From Desulfovibrio sp. (GTDB lineage: Bacteria; Desulfobacterota; Desulfovibrionia; Desulfovibrionales; Desulfovibrionaceae): a stretch of DNA of 34,548 nucleotides. The notes below the pieces were generated by a model. The model was not told the DNA's origin, did not search any database, and worked only from the letters and a program-made list of their open reading frames with translations. The stretch spans positions 1 through 34,548 of the forward strand of contig JAFTCE010000134.1 of assembly GCA_017454855.1 (NCBI GenBank), read 5' to 3'. Each line of letters opens with the position of its first letter. Position 1 is the first letter of the stretch. The position numbers were made by a program, and so were the translations under genes. Below, in pieces: positions 22,284 through 31,712 of the stretch.

Positions 22284-22676
22284 TTCCAGCACCCACAGAC
22301 GCCAGAGCGTGGTAAACACGCCCACGACGCTGACCGTGAGACAGGCCGACAGACAGAAAAGCAGCAAGGCTGTGCTGATGTATGCCGCCTGGAGGACAAC
22401 AGCGGCGGCCAGAACCAACGGCAGCGCGAAACACAAAAGCCGCAGTTTCAAGTCCCGCAGGACGCCGGGAATCTGCCCCTCCTCAATGCCCCATGCCGCA
22501 AGCGTCCGTGAGAACTCTTCCCGCAATGGGATTTGCGCTTCCGCGTCCCTGTCTTGCCGCAAGGACGTCAGGCGGGAGCGGATGTCTTCCCGCAAACCGG
22601 CGATATGGGCGCGGCTGGGGTCTGTGCGGCGCGTGACCGCATCCCTGACCTTTTGCGCAGTCTTCCGAAAAAGCAT
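22224..22676 (-). CDS. IcmV/TraX-like inner-membrane protein
   Basis: Product of 150 residues from the ATG at 22676, which has GGGAGG five bases upstream; a farther ATG (22691) overlaps the dotA stop. The N-terminal half is basic and cytoplasmic (LREDIRSRLTSLRQDRDAE). Two membrane segments follow (about 85-105 and 108-128), then LWRLWVLESRRFVPFGIWLF. Topology, length and position directly after dotA match R64 TraX and Legionella IcmV, but primary similarity is weak. The last 60 bp overlap the RHH gene on the opposite strand. Confidence 0.55.
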   Translation of the reverse strand: MLFRKTAQKVRDAVTRRTDPSRAHIAGLREDIRSRLTSLRQDRDAEAQIPLREEFSRTLAAWGIEEGQIPGVLRDLKLRLLCFALPLVLAAAVVLQAAYISTALLLFCLSACLTVSVVGVFTTLWRLWVLESRRFVPFGIWLFGLGKEQL

Positions 22677-22687
22677 TGTGACCTCCC

Positions 22688-24703
22688 TCATTCGCCCGCG
22701 TTTTCGTCGGGAGCGGGCGTTGCTTTGCGCTTTTGAAGCGCTGCGGCCGCCCTATTGAAGCCCTGGCGCATGACATTGGCGGCCGGGCTTGCGGAGCTGC
22801 TGAACGTGTGCTTGATGTTGGCCTGGTCTTCCTTCTCGCCCAGGTTGTGGAACTGCTGGCCTATCCAGTTGGTGACGTGTTCCGGCAGATAGTGGATGAG
22901 CGAGAAGAATTTGTTGGCGAGCAGCATGGTGGTGGAACCGAGGATGACCAGCATGGCCATCGTGCCGAGGATGCCCACCATCTTTGTTTGGGAAGCTCCG
23001 CTGACGAACATTTCAAAACCGGTGCCCACCAGTCGGCCGATGACATTGACCAGAATGACGGCACAGAAGAAACCCGCCACCATAAGCGGGGGCCGGATGA
23101 GGATGCCGAGGAACAGCAAATATCCCCGTTTACCATGCTGACCGGCCGCACCGTCGCCTTCCGGCAGGGCGTGTGCGCACACCCACAGGGGCGCGGCAAC
23201 AAGCGATTCCACAATAAGGATGACCCAGCCCGCCAGCGCGGCAATCCAGCGGATGAACGGGATGGCCGGAAGGTAGAAGGCCAGCAGAAGACCGTATGTC
23301 ATCAGGGGCAGGACTGCGCAGAACAGGAAGAAGGAGATGAAGGGCGCGGCTTTTTCCCCGACGACAGGAATGAGCGAGGACGCCCCAAGCACGCCCATCA
23401 GCCCCCAGGCCGCGCCCATGATGTAGTCACCTATGCTGGACAGGGCCATAATGGGGTCATTGGAGGAAAGCATTTCCACGCTTTCGGTCAGGATGTTTGC
23501 TGAAATGGTATTATTGATGAAACTTCGTATTGTACTCCAGACAGCGTCAAAGACGCCTTCCTCGTCAGTCACGGAGGGCGATGAGGTTATGTCCGAGATA
23601 CCGCGCCGGTTGGCGTAGGCCGTGCGGATGTAGTTCTTGAGGCGCAGTTTTACAGCTTCGGCATCCTGTAAGCCATGTGTCCAGCCCCTCCATTCCGAAG
23701 CCGTCCATTCCGGCGCGGCGTAAGTAATGCCGGAATACATGGCGTCGCGGACTTCCTGATTTATCCATGCAATGGACCAGTAGGACGAACCGGCGATAAA
23801 CCAGCCGTATTGATTGGCTATTTCCTGAAAATTCTTGAGCTTGGTGTGCAGTTGCCCGCCCTTGGCGTAGCTTTGCAGTCCCGAAAGGATGTTGGCGTTG
23901 ATACTGTTGGCGGCGTTGTAGAGAGCAAGCGGATCAATGTCCTCAGCCGGTGTCTCCGGGTTTGCCAGTTGCGCGGCCACGGTCATCAACGATGACACGG
24001 CGGGTTCCACGGCATTTCGTTTACCCGTGCAGAGCGCGTCGGAACTGTCCAGGCATTCGATGGTGATGGAACCGGCATTCCCATTGAAGATGAAGCGGTA
24101 CTCCCCCCCCTTGCCGAAGATGTTGTCGCTGTAAGTCCAGCTCCCGCCCGGAGTCACGGCCAGCCCCCGGCGTTCCTGCAGATAGTATTGCAGCGTCAGC
24201 GATTCCAGCGCGCCATTGGCGATGGCGGAATACTGCGTTACATTCTGGTCGGGAGCCTGAACCGTGATTTGCCCGCCATGTTCCACAAAGTAATCCGCGC
24301 CGAGTTCCCAGACATAGTTGCCCAGATTGATGGACCAGCCGATGGCAGCCAGAAGGGCCACCTGGAACAGCGACAACCCTTTGAAAATGGGCGCGAGTCC
24401 GCCCATCGCGCCCACAAAGCGCAGCGGCATCCACAGGGAAGAATACTTTTTCCCGAACGCACTGCCCTCATGGGCTGTGCCTGCCACGGCGACGGTCATA
24501 ACCCAGACGAACAGGGCCGAGATGACGGCCAAAGCCACCAGATTGCACGCGCTGAATATCTGGAGCATGAGTTCCGCAGACTGTGAACCGCCGAGGCCCT
24601 GTCCCCATGTTTCCCAGCCTTGGCCGAGCAAGCTGTCCAAAAACTGCTTGCTGTAGTCAGTCTTGAGCAGGATTTCATTGGTGGCTGGAATATCGCTTGC
24701 CAT
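22688..24703 (-). CDS. dotA: DotA/TraY-type polytopic membrane protein
   Basis: Product of 671 residues. Membrane segments lie near the start (ACNLVALAVISALFVWVMTV), at FQVALLAAIGWSINLGNYVW, and several in the second half (LLAFYLPAIPFIRWIAALAG, GYLLFLGILIRPPLMVAGFF, and the stretch ending MLLANKFFSLIHYLPEHV). A large periplasmic domain separates them. DotA-type signatures include SLWMPLRFVGAMGGLAPIFKG and the IRPPLM loop. DotA is an inner-membrane component required for channel function. Legionella DotA is about 1050 residues, so this is the shorter conjugation-type form (R64 TraY about 745). It overlaps or abuts the IcmV-like gene. Confidence 0.92.
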   Translation of the reverse strand: MASDIPATNEILLKTDYSKQFLDSLLGQGWETWGQGLGGSQSAELMLQIFSACNLVALAVISALFVWVMTVAVAGTAHEGSAFGKKYSSLWMPLRFVGAMGGLAPIFKGLSLFQVALLAAIGWSINLGNYVWELGADYFVEHGGQITVQAPDQNVTQYSAIANGALESLTLQYYLQERRGLAVTPGGSWTYSDNIFGKGGEYRFIFNGNAGSITIECLDSSDALCTGKRNAVEPAVSSLMTVAAQLANPETPAEDIDPLALYNAANSINANILSGLQSYAKGGQLHTKLKNFQEIANQYGWFIAGSSYWSIAWINQEVRDAMYSGITYAAPEWTASEWRGWTHGLQDAEAVKLRLKNYIRTAYANRRGISDITSSPSVTDEEGVFDAVWSTIRSFINNTISANILTESVEMLSSNDPIMALSSIGDYIMGAAWGLMGVLGASSLIPVVGEKAAPFISFFLFCAVLPLMTYGLLLAFYLPAIPFIRWIAALAGWVILIVESLVAAPLWVCAHALPEGDGAAGQHGKRGYLLFLGILIRPPLMVAGFFCAVILVNVIGRLVGTGFEMFVSGASQTKMVGILGTMAMLVILGSTTMLLANKFFSLIHYLPEHVTNWIGQQFHNLGEKEDQANIKHTFSSSASPAANVMRQGFNRAAAALQKRKATPAPDENAGE

Positions 24704-24712
24704 GACACTTCC

Positions 24713-24838
24713 TTACATTCGCTGATGGTTCATCTTCACTCGCAAAGGCCGTATTCGATTGGCAGGAAAACCGGCTTGCACAGGGCAAGTCTTCTGTTTT
24801 GTGCCCCCATTGCGGCAATCTTCAGTAACTGAATACAT
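24713..24838 (-). CDS. Possible small gene between the TraW-like gene and dotA (41 aa)
   Basis: This 41-codon frame fills a 144-bp gap exactly. Its ATG is 9 bases after the TraW-like stop and its TAA is 9 bases before the dotA ATG, with AGGGATAA upstream as a weak ribosome-binding site. The product begins MYSVTEDCRNGG and ends VKMNHQRM, is polar and has two cysteines. No family is recognised. The tight fit to both neighbours is the evidence; it could also be a coupling leader for dotA. Confidence 0.35.
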   Translation of the reverse strand: MYSVTEDCRNGGTKQKTCPVQAGFPANRIRPLRVKMNHQRM

Positions 24839-24847
24839 GAGTTATCC

Positions 24848-25963
24848 CTATTGCTGTGTGCCCACCATGAGTCCGTAGAGAGTGTCCAAATCTTTCCCTG
24901 TCCTCCCCTCAAGGCGCGTGAGGTAGTCCAGCGCGTCCACAACGGCCAAGCGGTCAAGCAGTTCCGTATTTTTGTGGGTCATTTGCAGTTGGATGGCCTG
25001 GAGCAAGACAAGTTCGCGTAAAAGCCCAGGTTCTGTTTCTTCAGCGATGTGCGTGAACCAGTTGGGATTGCCCAGACGTGTCTGCACCAGCAGATTGAAC
25101 AGCGCGGCCTCTGAGAGCTTGCCGTCCACAATGCCGGGAGGCGTGCCGGCTGCGCCCGCTTCCTGCCATTGCTCTCTTGCCCAGGCCGTCACGTCATCCG
25201 GCAATGTCGGGGCATGAAAGGCTACATGGAAGTTGAGAAGCTCCGTCGCGTTCTGGATGCGACCCTGATGGACCAGCCGTGCGGCTGTGTATGCCTCTCC
25301 GGCCGGTGTTTCCTTCTGTGTTTCCGTGGGCAGGGGCAGGGGGCGCGGATCGGCCAGCGTCTTGATGGTTTCGTGCGCTTGTGCCAGTTGGTCGGCAGTC
25401 AAGGTGCGTTCGAGCGGGAACAGCACATCCGGCATGGTCTTCACATCGGGATGCTCTTCATCCAGAAGACGGCGCAGGTACTCCAAGGGCTTGGCAGAAG
25501 GCGTGTTGCCGTAGTCTACCTGCTTATGGCGCATATCCTGATGCAACCGTGTCCCGGCTTGCAGCCCTACCTGAAGGCCCGCGCCTACTGCCGTGGAGCC
25601 GCACAGGCCGTTGGGTTGTCCGGCTTTCCCGTAGAGGTCGCTCGTCTTTTGCGCTTCCCTTGCGGCGGCATGGCCCTTGAGCGCGGCCACCGTGGATTCT
25701 TTCAAATCCACAAGGGCCCGCACAATGGATTGTGAGCTGACGCGGATGGTTCCGATAATGTTCTGCGCGGCTTCCGTAATCTCAGTGCGGATGCCCTGGG
25801 CTTCTGCATTGGTGTTGGAGTTGACTTTCTGGACAATTTGCATCTGCGTGTTGAACAGCATCGCCTCAATGCTGCCGCAGTCGCAGCCGGATGCACGGGC
25901 AAGCGCCGTGGGCAGCAGGGTCGCCGCAAGCAGCGGCAGCGTCATGTGAATGAAAAGACGCAT
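24848..25963 (-). CDS. TraW/IcmX-like periplasmic protein
   Basis: Product of 371 residues with a signal peptide (1-24, ending LARASG) and an immediate CDCGS. The N-terminal mature part is a helical or coiled region (IQNATEL-type helices later, VQKVNSNTNAEAQGIRTEI early). A Gly/Cys segment GQPNGLCGSTAVGAGLQVGL (about 118-137) and repeated helical blocks to the C-terminus follow. It sits between dotO and dotA, where R64 carries traW and Legionella places icmX near dotA. The assignment rests mostly on position, export and size. AGGAG precedes the ATG; the gene starts 2 bp after dotO. Confidence 0.6.
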   Translation of the reverse strand: MRLFIHMTLPLLAATLLPTALARASGCDCGSIEAMLFNTQMQIVQKVNSNTNAEAQGIRTEITEAAQNIIGTIRVSSQSIVRALVDLKESTVAALKGHAAAREAQKTSDLYGKAGQPNGLCGSTAVGAGLQVGLQAGTRLHQDMRHKQVDYGNTPSAKPLEYLRRLLDEEHPDVKTMPDVLFPLERTLTADQLAQAHETIKTLADPRPLPLPTETQKETPAGEAYTAARLVHQGRIQNATELLNFHVAFHAPTLPDDVTAWAREQWQEAGAAGTPPGIVDGKLSEAALFNLLVQTRLGNPNWFTHIAEETEPGLLRELVLLQAIQLQMTHKNTELLDRLAVVDALDYLTRLEGRTGKDLDTLYGLMVGTQQ

Positions 25964-25965
25964 TG

Positions 25966-28947
25966 CTATGCTCCTTCCTCATTTTTTAGGATTTCCCCGG
26001 CAATTTCCTGTGTCACGCTAACAAGGGCTTCTTCTGTTCCGGTGTGGTCGGACACCAGCCGCTTGCGGCGTTCAACCTCAGCCTTTGCCGAGCCGCCGGG
26101 AAAACGCAGAGCCAGACGGCGCAAGGCTTCTGTCGGGGAGAGATGCCGGTAAAGGGTATTGCGGATGGTCACATCCTCCGTGGTTGTGGAGAACGCCCAG
26201 AGCGCCTGTCCGCCGATGGTCATGGTGAGGGCAAGCTGGGCAAGGCCGGAGCCGGTGCGGAATACGCCCACAAAGTTCGCACCCGCCGGGCCGGGCTTGC
26301 CGAGATGCGTCAGTGCATGTTTACAGGCGGCATTGAGGCCGAAGCGTTTCACCAGATTGTCAGCGCCCGTATCCGTGCCGCAGCCGAGCAGCACCACGGT
26401 TGTGGCGAGTTCACAGATGATGTCGGGAATGTCGTCGATGGATTGGGTGTAGAGGCCCAGCGAAAGATTCCATTTGCGGGATTCCCGCGCCATCGTGGAC
26501 ATGTCCGCGAGAAGCTGGTCGGCCACGGAGGTGTTTTGCGTGACGCGGTGCGCCTCGTCATAACAAAGCCGTTTGGGGTCTTCCCGTATGGCCTCAATGC
26601 GCTCCACATGGTAGGCTTGGTATTTTGGGGGCATCTGCTGCACATCGGCGGGCATCAGAAAGAACCTTGAGCCAAGGATGTGCCTCGCCAGCATGTACAT
26701 GACGGCAGATTGCCTGTCGGCGGTCTGTCCGCCGCGCGGGGCGACCTCATCAAGGTCAAGGCTGACAATCTGTGCGTCGCCCAGATCGAATTGCGTGGGG
26801 CGTTTCAGCACCACATAGGTTTCAATGGCGTCGATGATGGAGCGCCAGACATTCTTTATGGTTTCCTTGTCATATGTCTGCTGGATGCCCTTGTTCTGTG
26901 AAATGTGCGTGCTGATGTCGGCCAGCATAGGCACAGCGTAGCGTTGTGCCTGATGCGCTTCATGCACAAAGCCCTTTTCAAAGAGGGCGTCCACGACTTC
27001 CCACCATGTGGTATGCGCATCCACCTTGATGGCCTCGCGCTGAAGGAGCTTGTGCAGCTCCGGCAACCGTGTCGCTTCATATTTGCGGGGCATGATACCG
27101 TCGGAAAGGTACTCGTAGGCCAGATCAACGGCTCGTTGTAGCAGCCCAGGCACTCCGTCGGCGGGAGCTTTGGCGTCCAGAGGCGTGGCCAGAAGCGAGA
27201 GGAAATTGACCAGGAACGCCTTGTGCGCCGGCAGCGGACGGCGCAAACCGAGGGGCGTGTCAAAGGGGTTGATGGCATATGCCTCCGCCATACGCAGGCG
27301 ATGGTAAGCCACCAGATGCTTTTGTCCCTCCGGCAAACTTTCCCTGAGCAGGGTGATAAGGCCGGAACTGGACGGCCCCACATCCACAATGGAGAGCCAC
27401 GGCAGACGGGAAACGCCCGCCTGCGTCACAAAGGAAAAGTTGAGAGCGTTGAGAAAAACGGACTTGCCCGCGCCCATCGGGGCCACGCCCAGGTCAATCC
27501 ACGCGGCCTGTTCCGCACTGTTCGGCGCAAAGGGGATGATTTTGCCGTCACGGGAGCGCAGGAGCAGACTTCCCTCCCGCCACGGGGAGGCCGGTCGTAA
27601 GGGCAACATGCCAAGGGCGTCGGGCAGAGGCGCGGCTGTTACTGGCGCGGGACTTGTGGGCATCATGGCCGGGAGTGTGGCTGTGAAGCCTAGAAGCGGA
27701 TCGCCAATGGCCTCGGACACATCCGACGTGCCCCATCCCTGAATGGCCTTGGCGAGCTCCGCCACACGGCGACGCAGTCGTGAAAGTGCTGTCGGGGCAT
27801 CTGCATCCCGCGTCCATGTGCAGAAGCACAAGCTGAATTTGACGCAGCATACGCCCTCCAAATCCAGTTCCCGCAGGGCATCAACGGCACGGTTAAAGCG
27901 TTTGTTGTCTGAACCGGCAAAAGCGAGGATGGAGGCCAGCATGGGTTTGAGGCCCAGCTTCAGGCCGCCGTTGCCCAGCAAAAAGGACACGCGGCACGGT
28001 ATGCGTTCATCTCGCCTGGCCAGCGAGGAGAACAGTTCCGCAAAGGGCTTGGGTGTTTGAGGCATGAGCGTCATAATGAGCGGACCGTAGATGCGGTCGC
28101 CGATGCGGATGGTGCTGCGTGAAGCCATGCGCCCTTCACGCGGCCAGAGTTGCCGTCGGAAATCAGGGTAGATGACCTGATGCAACGCGTCGCTGGGCGG
28201 CGTTCCTTCATCCGGCAGTCGAAGCGGCAACGGATCGCCGGGAATGAGGGGCTGCCAGTGGCGACTCGTGAACTCCGGGTCAATGCAGACACGCACATCC
28301 CGCAAGGCTTCCTTGGGCGACAGGGCATACACCAGCAAATCCGCCTGCCGAAAGGCGTCAAGTACGCCGGCTACGAAACCGCCGTGGGCGTCATGTAACG
28401 CCGCGAAACCGCGAGAAATCTGCTGACAACCTTTGGGACACGGCGTTTTCGCCATGGCGACCGCGCATTCCCTGTTGGCTGCTTTGCGAAGCCGTGGAGC
28501 CAGCACATCCGGGCGCGTCCATAAGACCAGCCATGAAGTCTCCACAGCGCAATATCGTTTGAGCGCGTCAGTCCAGTTGTCGAACAGGGGGCCGAGTTCC
28601 ATGCCCAGGTTGCGCGTGGTGATAATTGAGGGCGCGAACAGTTCTTCTACACGAGCTTTCCCACCTTCAGGGTCAAAGTTGAAGACGCATTGCAGCAGAT
28701 GTCCCGGCTTGGCGAAGGAGGATTGCAGCTTTTCCTGCAACACGTCGATGATGCGGTCGTATTCCTTGGCATCTATGTGCTTGAGAGAACCTTCCAGCCG
28801 CAGGATGCTGACAAGGCTGCCGTCGTCTGCCACGATGGCGTCGCCGTCCACGGTTTCCAGGCGACAGTAACTGCTCACAGGGGCGCAAAACACTTCAGAA
28901 AGGGATTGCATTCCGTTCACAAGGCCGGTGATAAGGTTGTTCAGCAT
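25966..28947 (-). CDS. dotO: DotO/IcmB (TraU, VirB4-like) secretion ATPase
   Basis: Product of 993 residues from the ATG at 28947, which overlaps the dotI stop (TGATG). N-terminal domain: LETVDGDAIVADDGSLVSIL and following, as in IcmB/TraU. Walker A GVAPMGAGKS is at 487-496, and the Walker B region KRLCYDEAHR near residue 790. Length matches Legionella DotO (about 1000). It is the main energy-providing ATPase at the inner-membrane base of the channel, onto which DotB assembles. No defects seen. Confidence 0.95.
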   Translation of the reverse strand: MLNNLITGLVNGMQSLSEVFCAPVSSYCRLETVDGDAIVADDGSLVSILRLEGSLKHIDAKEYDRIIDVLQEKLQSSFAKPGHLLQCVFNFDPEGGKARVEELFAPSIITTRNLGMELGPLFDNWTDALKRYCAVETSWLVLWTRPDVLAPRLRKAANRECAVAMAKTPCPKGCQQISRGFAALHDAHGGFVAGVLDAFRQADLLVYALSPKEALRDVRVCIDPEFTSRHWQPLIPGDPLPLRLPDEGTPPSDALHQVIYPDFRRQLWPREGRMASRSTIRIGDRIYGPLIMTLMPQTPKPFAELFSSLARRDERIPCRVSFLLGNGGLKLGLKPMLASILAFAGSDNKRFNRAVDALRELDLEGVCCVKFSLCFCTWTRDADAPTALSRLRRRVAELAKAIQGWGTSDVSEAIGDPLLGFTATLPAMMPTSPAPVTAAPLPDALGMLPLRPASPWREGSLLLRSRDGKIIPFAPNSAEQAAWIDLGVAPMGAGKSVFLNALNFSFVTQAGVSRLPWLSIVDVGPSSSGLITLLRESLPEGQKHLVAYHRLRMAEAYAINPFDTPLGLRRPLPAHKAFLVNFLSLLATPLDAKAPADGVPGLLQRAVDLAYEYLSDGIMPRKYEATRLPELHKLLQREAIKVDAHTTWWEVVDALFEKGFVHEAHQAQRYAVPMLADISTHISQNKGIQQTYDKETIKNVWRSIIDAIETYVVLKRPTQFDLGDAQIVSLDLDEVAPRGGQTADRQSAVMYMLARHILGSRFFLMPADVQQMPPKYQAYHVERIEAIREDPKRLCYDEAHRVTQNTSVADQLLADMSTMARESRKWNLSLGLYTQSIDDIPDIICELATTVVLLGCGTDTGADNLVKRFGLNAACKHALTHLGKPGPAGANFVGVFRTGSGLAQLALTMTIGGQALWAFSTTTEDVTIRNTLYRHLSPTEALRRLALRFPGGSAKAEVERRKRLVSDHTGTEEALVSVTQEIAGEILKNEEGA

Positions 28948-29666
28948 CACGCATCCCGCTTCAAAACAACTTGTTCAATGACAACGCCACGGGGCGAGCG
29001 CACCGTGGAGGCCCGACGCGCCAGAACAACGGCCAGCAGTTTTTGCGTGCTTTCCACGCCCTGGCTGGATTCGTAGGAAATGATGATGGGGAACTCGATT
29101 TTCCACGACGCCTTGCCGTCAATCATGCCGGAGGCCACAATGACCGGAGCCTGAGTGACAACGGCAGAGGCCGAGAGTCGCTTGTCCTGAATCATGCCCA
29201 GAATGCCGGAACTCTCCAGCGAGGACAGGAAGGACTTGAAGGCCGGTTCGGAGAAGTGTTCCCGGGCAGCAGTCAGCTTTTTGCGCCATTCGAGGAAATC
29301 GAGGGACACTGCATTTGTCACGGTTTCAGTTGCCCAGTTCAGCAAGCCCTGCTGGGTCAGCACGGGTTTGTCCAAGGGCACCATTTCTGCAAGCCGCAAA
29401 TCCGGTGTGGCCGCGAAAAAGACGGGTGTGGGCCGTAACACAACAAGAGCGCCGATGACGGTGATGGAAAGGCACAGCCCTCCGGCCAGTACAATCGCAA
29501 TCTGCATGGCTCGCCGATAATGAGCTTGGTACCATTGCAGCCCGCCGTAGACTGTTTTGCCGTCAAACAGGGGCGAGGGCGCATCTGGCTCAGGGTTTTC
29601 GACCGCATTTTTCTGCGACGCCGGAGCGTCGTTCTTGTGGAACAGCGAGGAAGATTTGTTCCGCAT
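28947..29666 (-). CDS. dotI: DotI/IcmL (TraM)-type inner-membrane protein
   Basis: Product of 239 residues. A cytoplasmic N-terminus is followed by a single membrane segment (about 54-77), then a VirB8-like periplasmic domain with FFAATPDLRLAEMVPLDKPV, LLNWATETVTNAVSLDFLEW and the C-terminal strand EFPIIISYESSQG. DotI is the partial VirB8 counterpart of type IVB systems. GGAGAG precedes the ATG. It lies 12 bp after the IcmD-like gene and overlaps dotO. Confidence 0.93.
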   Translation of the reverse strand: MRNKSSSLFHKNDAPASQKNAVENPEPDAPSPLFDGKTVYGGLQWYQAHYRRAMQIAIVLAGGLCLSITVIGALVVLRPTPVFFAATPDLRLAEMVPLDKPVLTQQGLLNWATETVTNAVSLDFLEWRKKLTAAREHFSEPAFKSFLSSLESSGILGMIQDKRLSASAVVTQAPVIVASGMIDGKASWKIEFPIIISYESSQGVESTQKLLAVVLARRASTVRSPRGVVIEQVVLKRDA

Positions 29667-29678
29667 GGCCGCTCTCCG

Positions 29679-30071
29679 CTACCTCAAACCGAGTTCGTTC
29701 AAGCCCGTGGTTTGATCGGACCCGAACAGCGTGGCCGAAAAGGAGCTGATGACCGCGCTTGCTCCCAGAATCAACATGGCGACGCCGATTTTGATGAAGC
29801 CGCCGGGGTAGGTGTAGCCGCCGCTGCCTTGTTTACTGGCCTTGTAGAGTTCAAAGCCGCCCCAGAAGAACATGCCCGTTGCCATTGTGAAGCCGAAATA
29901 CATGATGCCCTTTGCCGCGCCTTTCGCGTTTTGCGCCACGTTTTGGCCGATTTCACCCAATGCGACCGCAGCCATGACGATTTGAGGCGCGTAAAGGACA
30001 CAGGCGAACATGACGATGTGCGCCATCGAAACCCTCAAGGGAGAAAGACCTGTCAGGAAATTATTGTTCAT
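29679..30071 (-). CDS. IcmD/DotP (TraR)-like small membrane protein
   Basis: Product of 130 residues from the ATG at 30071, which has AAGGG eight bases upstream (an upstream GTG at 30080 is possible). A signal-like hydrophobic N-terminus ends near IVMAAV. Two more hydrophobic segments follow: GIMYFGFTMATGMFFWGGFE and FIKIGVAMLILGASAVISSF. Pattern and size fit IcmD/TraR, and the order IcmC-IcmD in front of the VirB8/VirB4-like genes matches Legionella and R64. Primary sequence identity is low. Confidence 0.65.
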   Translation of the reverse strand: MNNNFLTGLSPLRVSMAHIVMFACVLYAPQIVMAAVALGEIGQNVAQNAKGAAKGIMYFGFTMATGMFFWGGFELYKASKQGSGGYTYPGGFIKIGVAMLILGASAVISSFSATLFGSDQTTGLNELGLR

Positions 30072-30082
30072 GAGATGCACCC

Positions 30083-30586
30083 TTATCCGATGATTTTTGC
30101 GATATACGATTGCACGTCGCCTCCAACGGTAGCGCCGATGCCCCGCAGAAAGGTGACAATGTTGGCCGCAATGATGCCGCCGACAATATGTGTGATGGCT
30201 CGTGCGATGCTTCGTGACTGTTGTTCTTCAGCCAGCAGGCAAATCCCACGCGCAATCCCGATGAGGCCAATTGTCATGATGGCATACACGGCGAACTGGA
30301 TATATACAGACGCCGGAGAAGATGGCGGGCTGTAACTGAGGGACTGTTCTGAGCTATGATTGAAAAGTGTCATGCTCAGAGAGTCCATGAAACTTGGCAT
30401 GTTCAGCAGCAGAACGGCAGCGGTGATGGCCAGCAGTGTTGACCGTTTGCTGACACGGTTTTTGTTGTCCGCAGTCACATACAGTGCGCGAAAAGCCGTT
30501 ATCAAACCAAGGACATAAATGATGACAATGATTGTCTGCCACCATTGCTGCAAATGGGGAATGACGTTGGCGACATAGTTTTCCAT
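30083..30586 (-). CDS. IcmC/DotE (TraQ)-like membrane protein
   Basis: Product of 167 residues with about four membrane segments: TIIVIIYVLGLITAFRALYV, then STLLAITAAVLLLNMPSF, YIQFAVYAIMTIGLIGIARG and HIVGGIIAANIVTFLRGIG. The GIARG and GGIIAANI patterns and the position between dotG and the IcmD-like gene fit IcmC/DotE/TraQ. It starts one base after the dotG stop with GGGGAAA as the ribosome-binding site. By-eye similarity only. Confidence 0.62.
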   Translation of the reverse strand: MENYVANVIPHLQQWWQTIIVIIYVLGLITAFRALYVTADNKNRVSKRSTLLAITAAVLLLNMPSFMDSLSMTLFNHSSEQSLSYSPPSSPASVYIQFAVYAIMTIGLIGIARGICLLAEEQQSRSIARAITHIVGGIIAANIVTFLRGIGATVGGDVQSYIAKIIG

Positions 30587-30587
30587 G

Positions 30588-31712
30588 TCATTTCCCCTTG
30601 CTGTCCTTCACATTCATGATGAGGACGCCAATGGGCGAACCCGCTTCCAGATACACAGTCGGAGGGCGGTCAAAGTTCTTCTCAAAGATTTTGCCGGATT
30701 TCTCCCCAACCTTCCCGGCGGCTATCCACGCCTGGTCTTCGAGGGAGTAGTCGTTCCACAGCAGATAGTCGGATCCGGAATTGCTGTAGCCGCCATAGAG
30801 CGTGCTGGTGGCTCCGCTCAATCGTTTGACCTGCCCCAAACCTTCCAGAAAGGAGGACGCAATCAGTCCACCCCAACGGGAGAGGAAATGCGTATCGACA
30901 GAGCTTGCGACGGATGCTTCTGTGGTTTCAGGGTCAATGGCGTATGCCTCCACCTGAACCCGTGAGCCGTCGGGAAGAACGGCATTGGTGAAGGCGAGGA
31001 CAAGCCGTTCATCATGCCGCTGGAAGCGCCCAATGAGCTTTGTCTTGTTGTATTTCCCAGCCGTGACCGTAGCCATGACGGCCGAGGGCACATCCGAGTT
31101 CACGCCCGTGTCCACCACGGCATAGAGGATGTCACCCGTCCGAAGGGAACGGTGCGAAACCGTTTCATCGGACTTGGCAGAATCGGTCGCGGCTGGGATT
31201 TCCTTTTGCACCTCCTTGGAGAAATCGCGTTGATAGAACAGGGAGGCCTGAGCCACTGACACGGAATTGAGCCGTTCCTCCAGGGCTTGCAGGTCTTCCA
31301 GCATCCTTTTGAGCCGGTCATTGTTGTTGGGACGCGGCTGTTGCCGTATCGGCATGGGACGCGCAACAGGTAGAGGCTGTTGCTGAAGCGGCTTCGCCTC
31401 ATCCCGACGTGTGAGCAGGGATGAGCGTTTGCCCGTGGGCGTGGCAATATAGCTGTCACCGGCCTGAAGGGCGGCGTCTGCTTGTTGCTGGTCGTACTGC
31501 TTCACCTTGTTGTTGTATTCTGGGGTGCCGGAGCCTCCCGCGCCACCTTTGACTCTCTCAGTCGGCGGCGGATTGATGGCCGTAGCGGTGTCTGGTCTGT
31601 CCGGATTTGAAAACACGCCGAAAAGAAACAGACCCCCAGCGCACACAAGAGCGCCGATACCGCCCCAAATATAGACGCGACGCTTGTTTTCCATGCTTAT
31701 GATGTCACTCAT
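30588..31712 (-). CDS. dotG: DotG/IcmE (TraO)-type core protein, VirB10-like
   Basis: Product of 374 residues. The start overlaps the dotH stop (ATGA). One membrane segment at 14-33 (WGGIGALVCAGGLFLFGVFS) is followed by a Pro/Gln-rich linker and the C-terminal TrbI/VirB10-like domain: RTGDILYAVVDTGVNSDVPS, KLIGRFQRHDERLVLAF, VQVEAYAIDPETTEASVA and SRWGGLIASSFLEGLG. DotG spans inner and outer membranes in the core channel. Legionella DotG is over 1000 residues because of long pentapeptide-like repeats; R64 TraO is about 430. This copy is the compact type with no repeats. Confidence 0.93.
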   Translation of the reverse strand: MSDIISMENKRRVYIWGGIGALVCAGGLFLFGVFSNPDRPDTATAINPPPTERVKGGAGGSGTPEYNNKVKQYDQQQADAALQAGDSYIATPTGKRSSLLTRRDEAKPLQQQPLPVARPMPIRQQPRPNNNDRLKRMLEDLQALEERLNSVSVAQASLFYQRDFSKEVQKEIPAATDSAKSDETVSHRSLRTGDILYAVVDTGVNSDVPSAVMATVTAGKYNKTKLIGRFQRHDERLVLAFTNAVLPDGSRVQVEAYAIDPETTEASVASSVDTHFLSRWGGLIASSFLEGLGQVKRLSGATSTLYGGYSNSGSDYLLWNDYSLEDQAWIAAGKVGEKSGKIFEKNFDRPPTVYLEAGSPIGVLIMNVKDSKGK

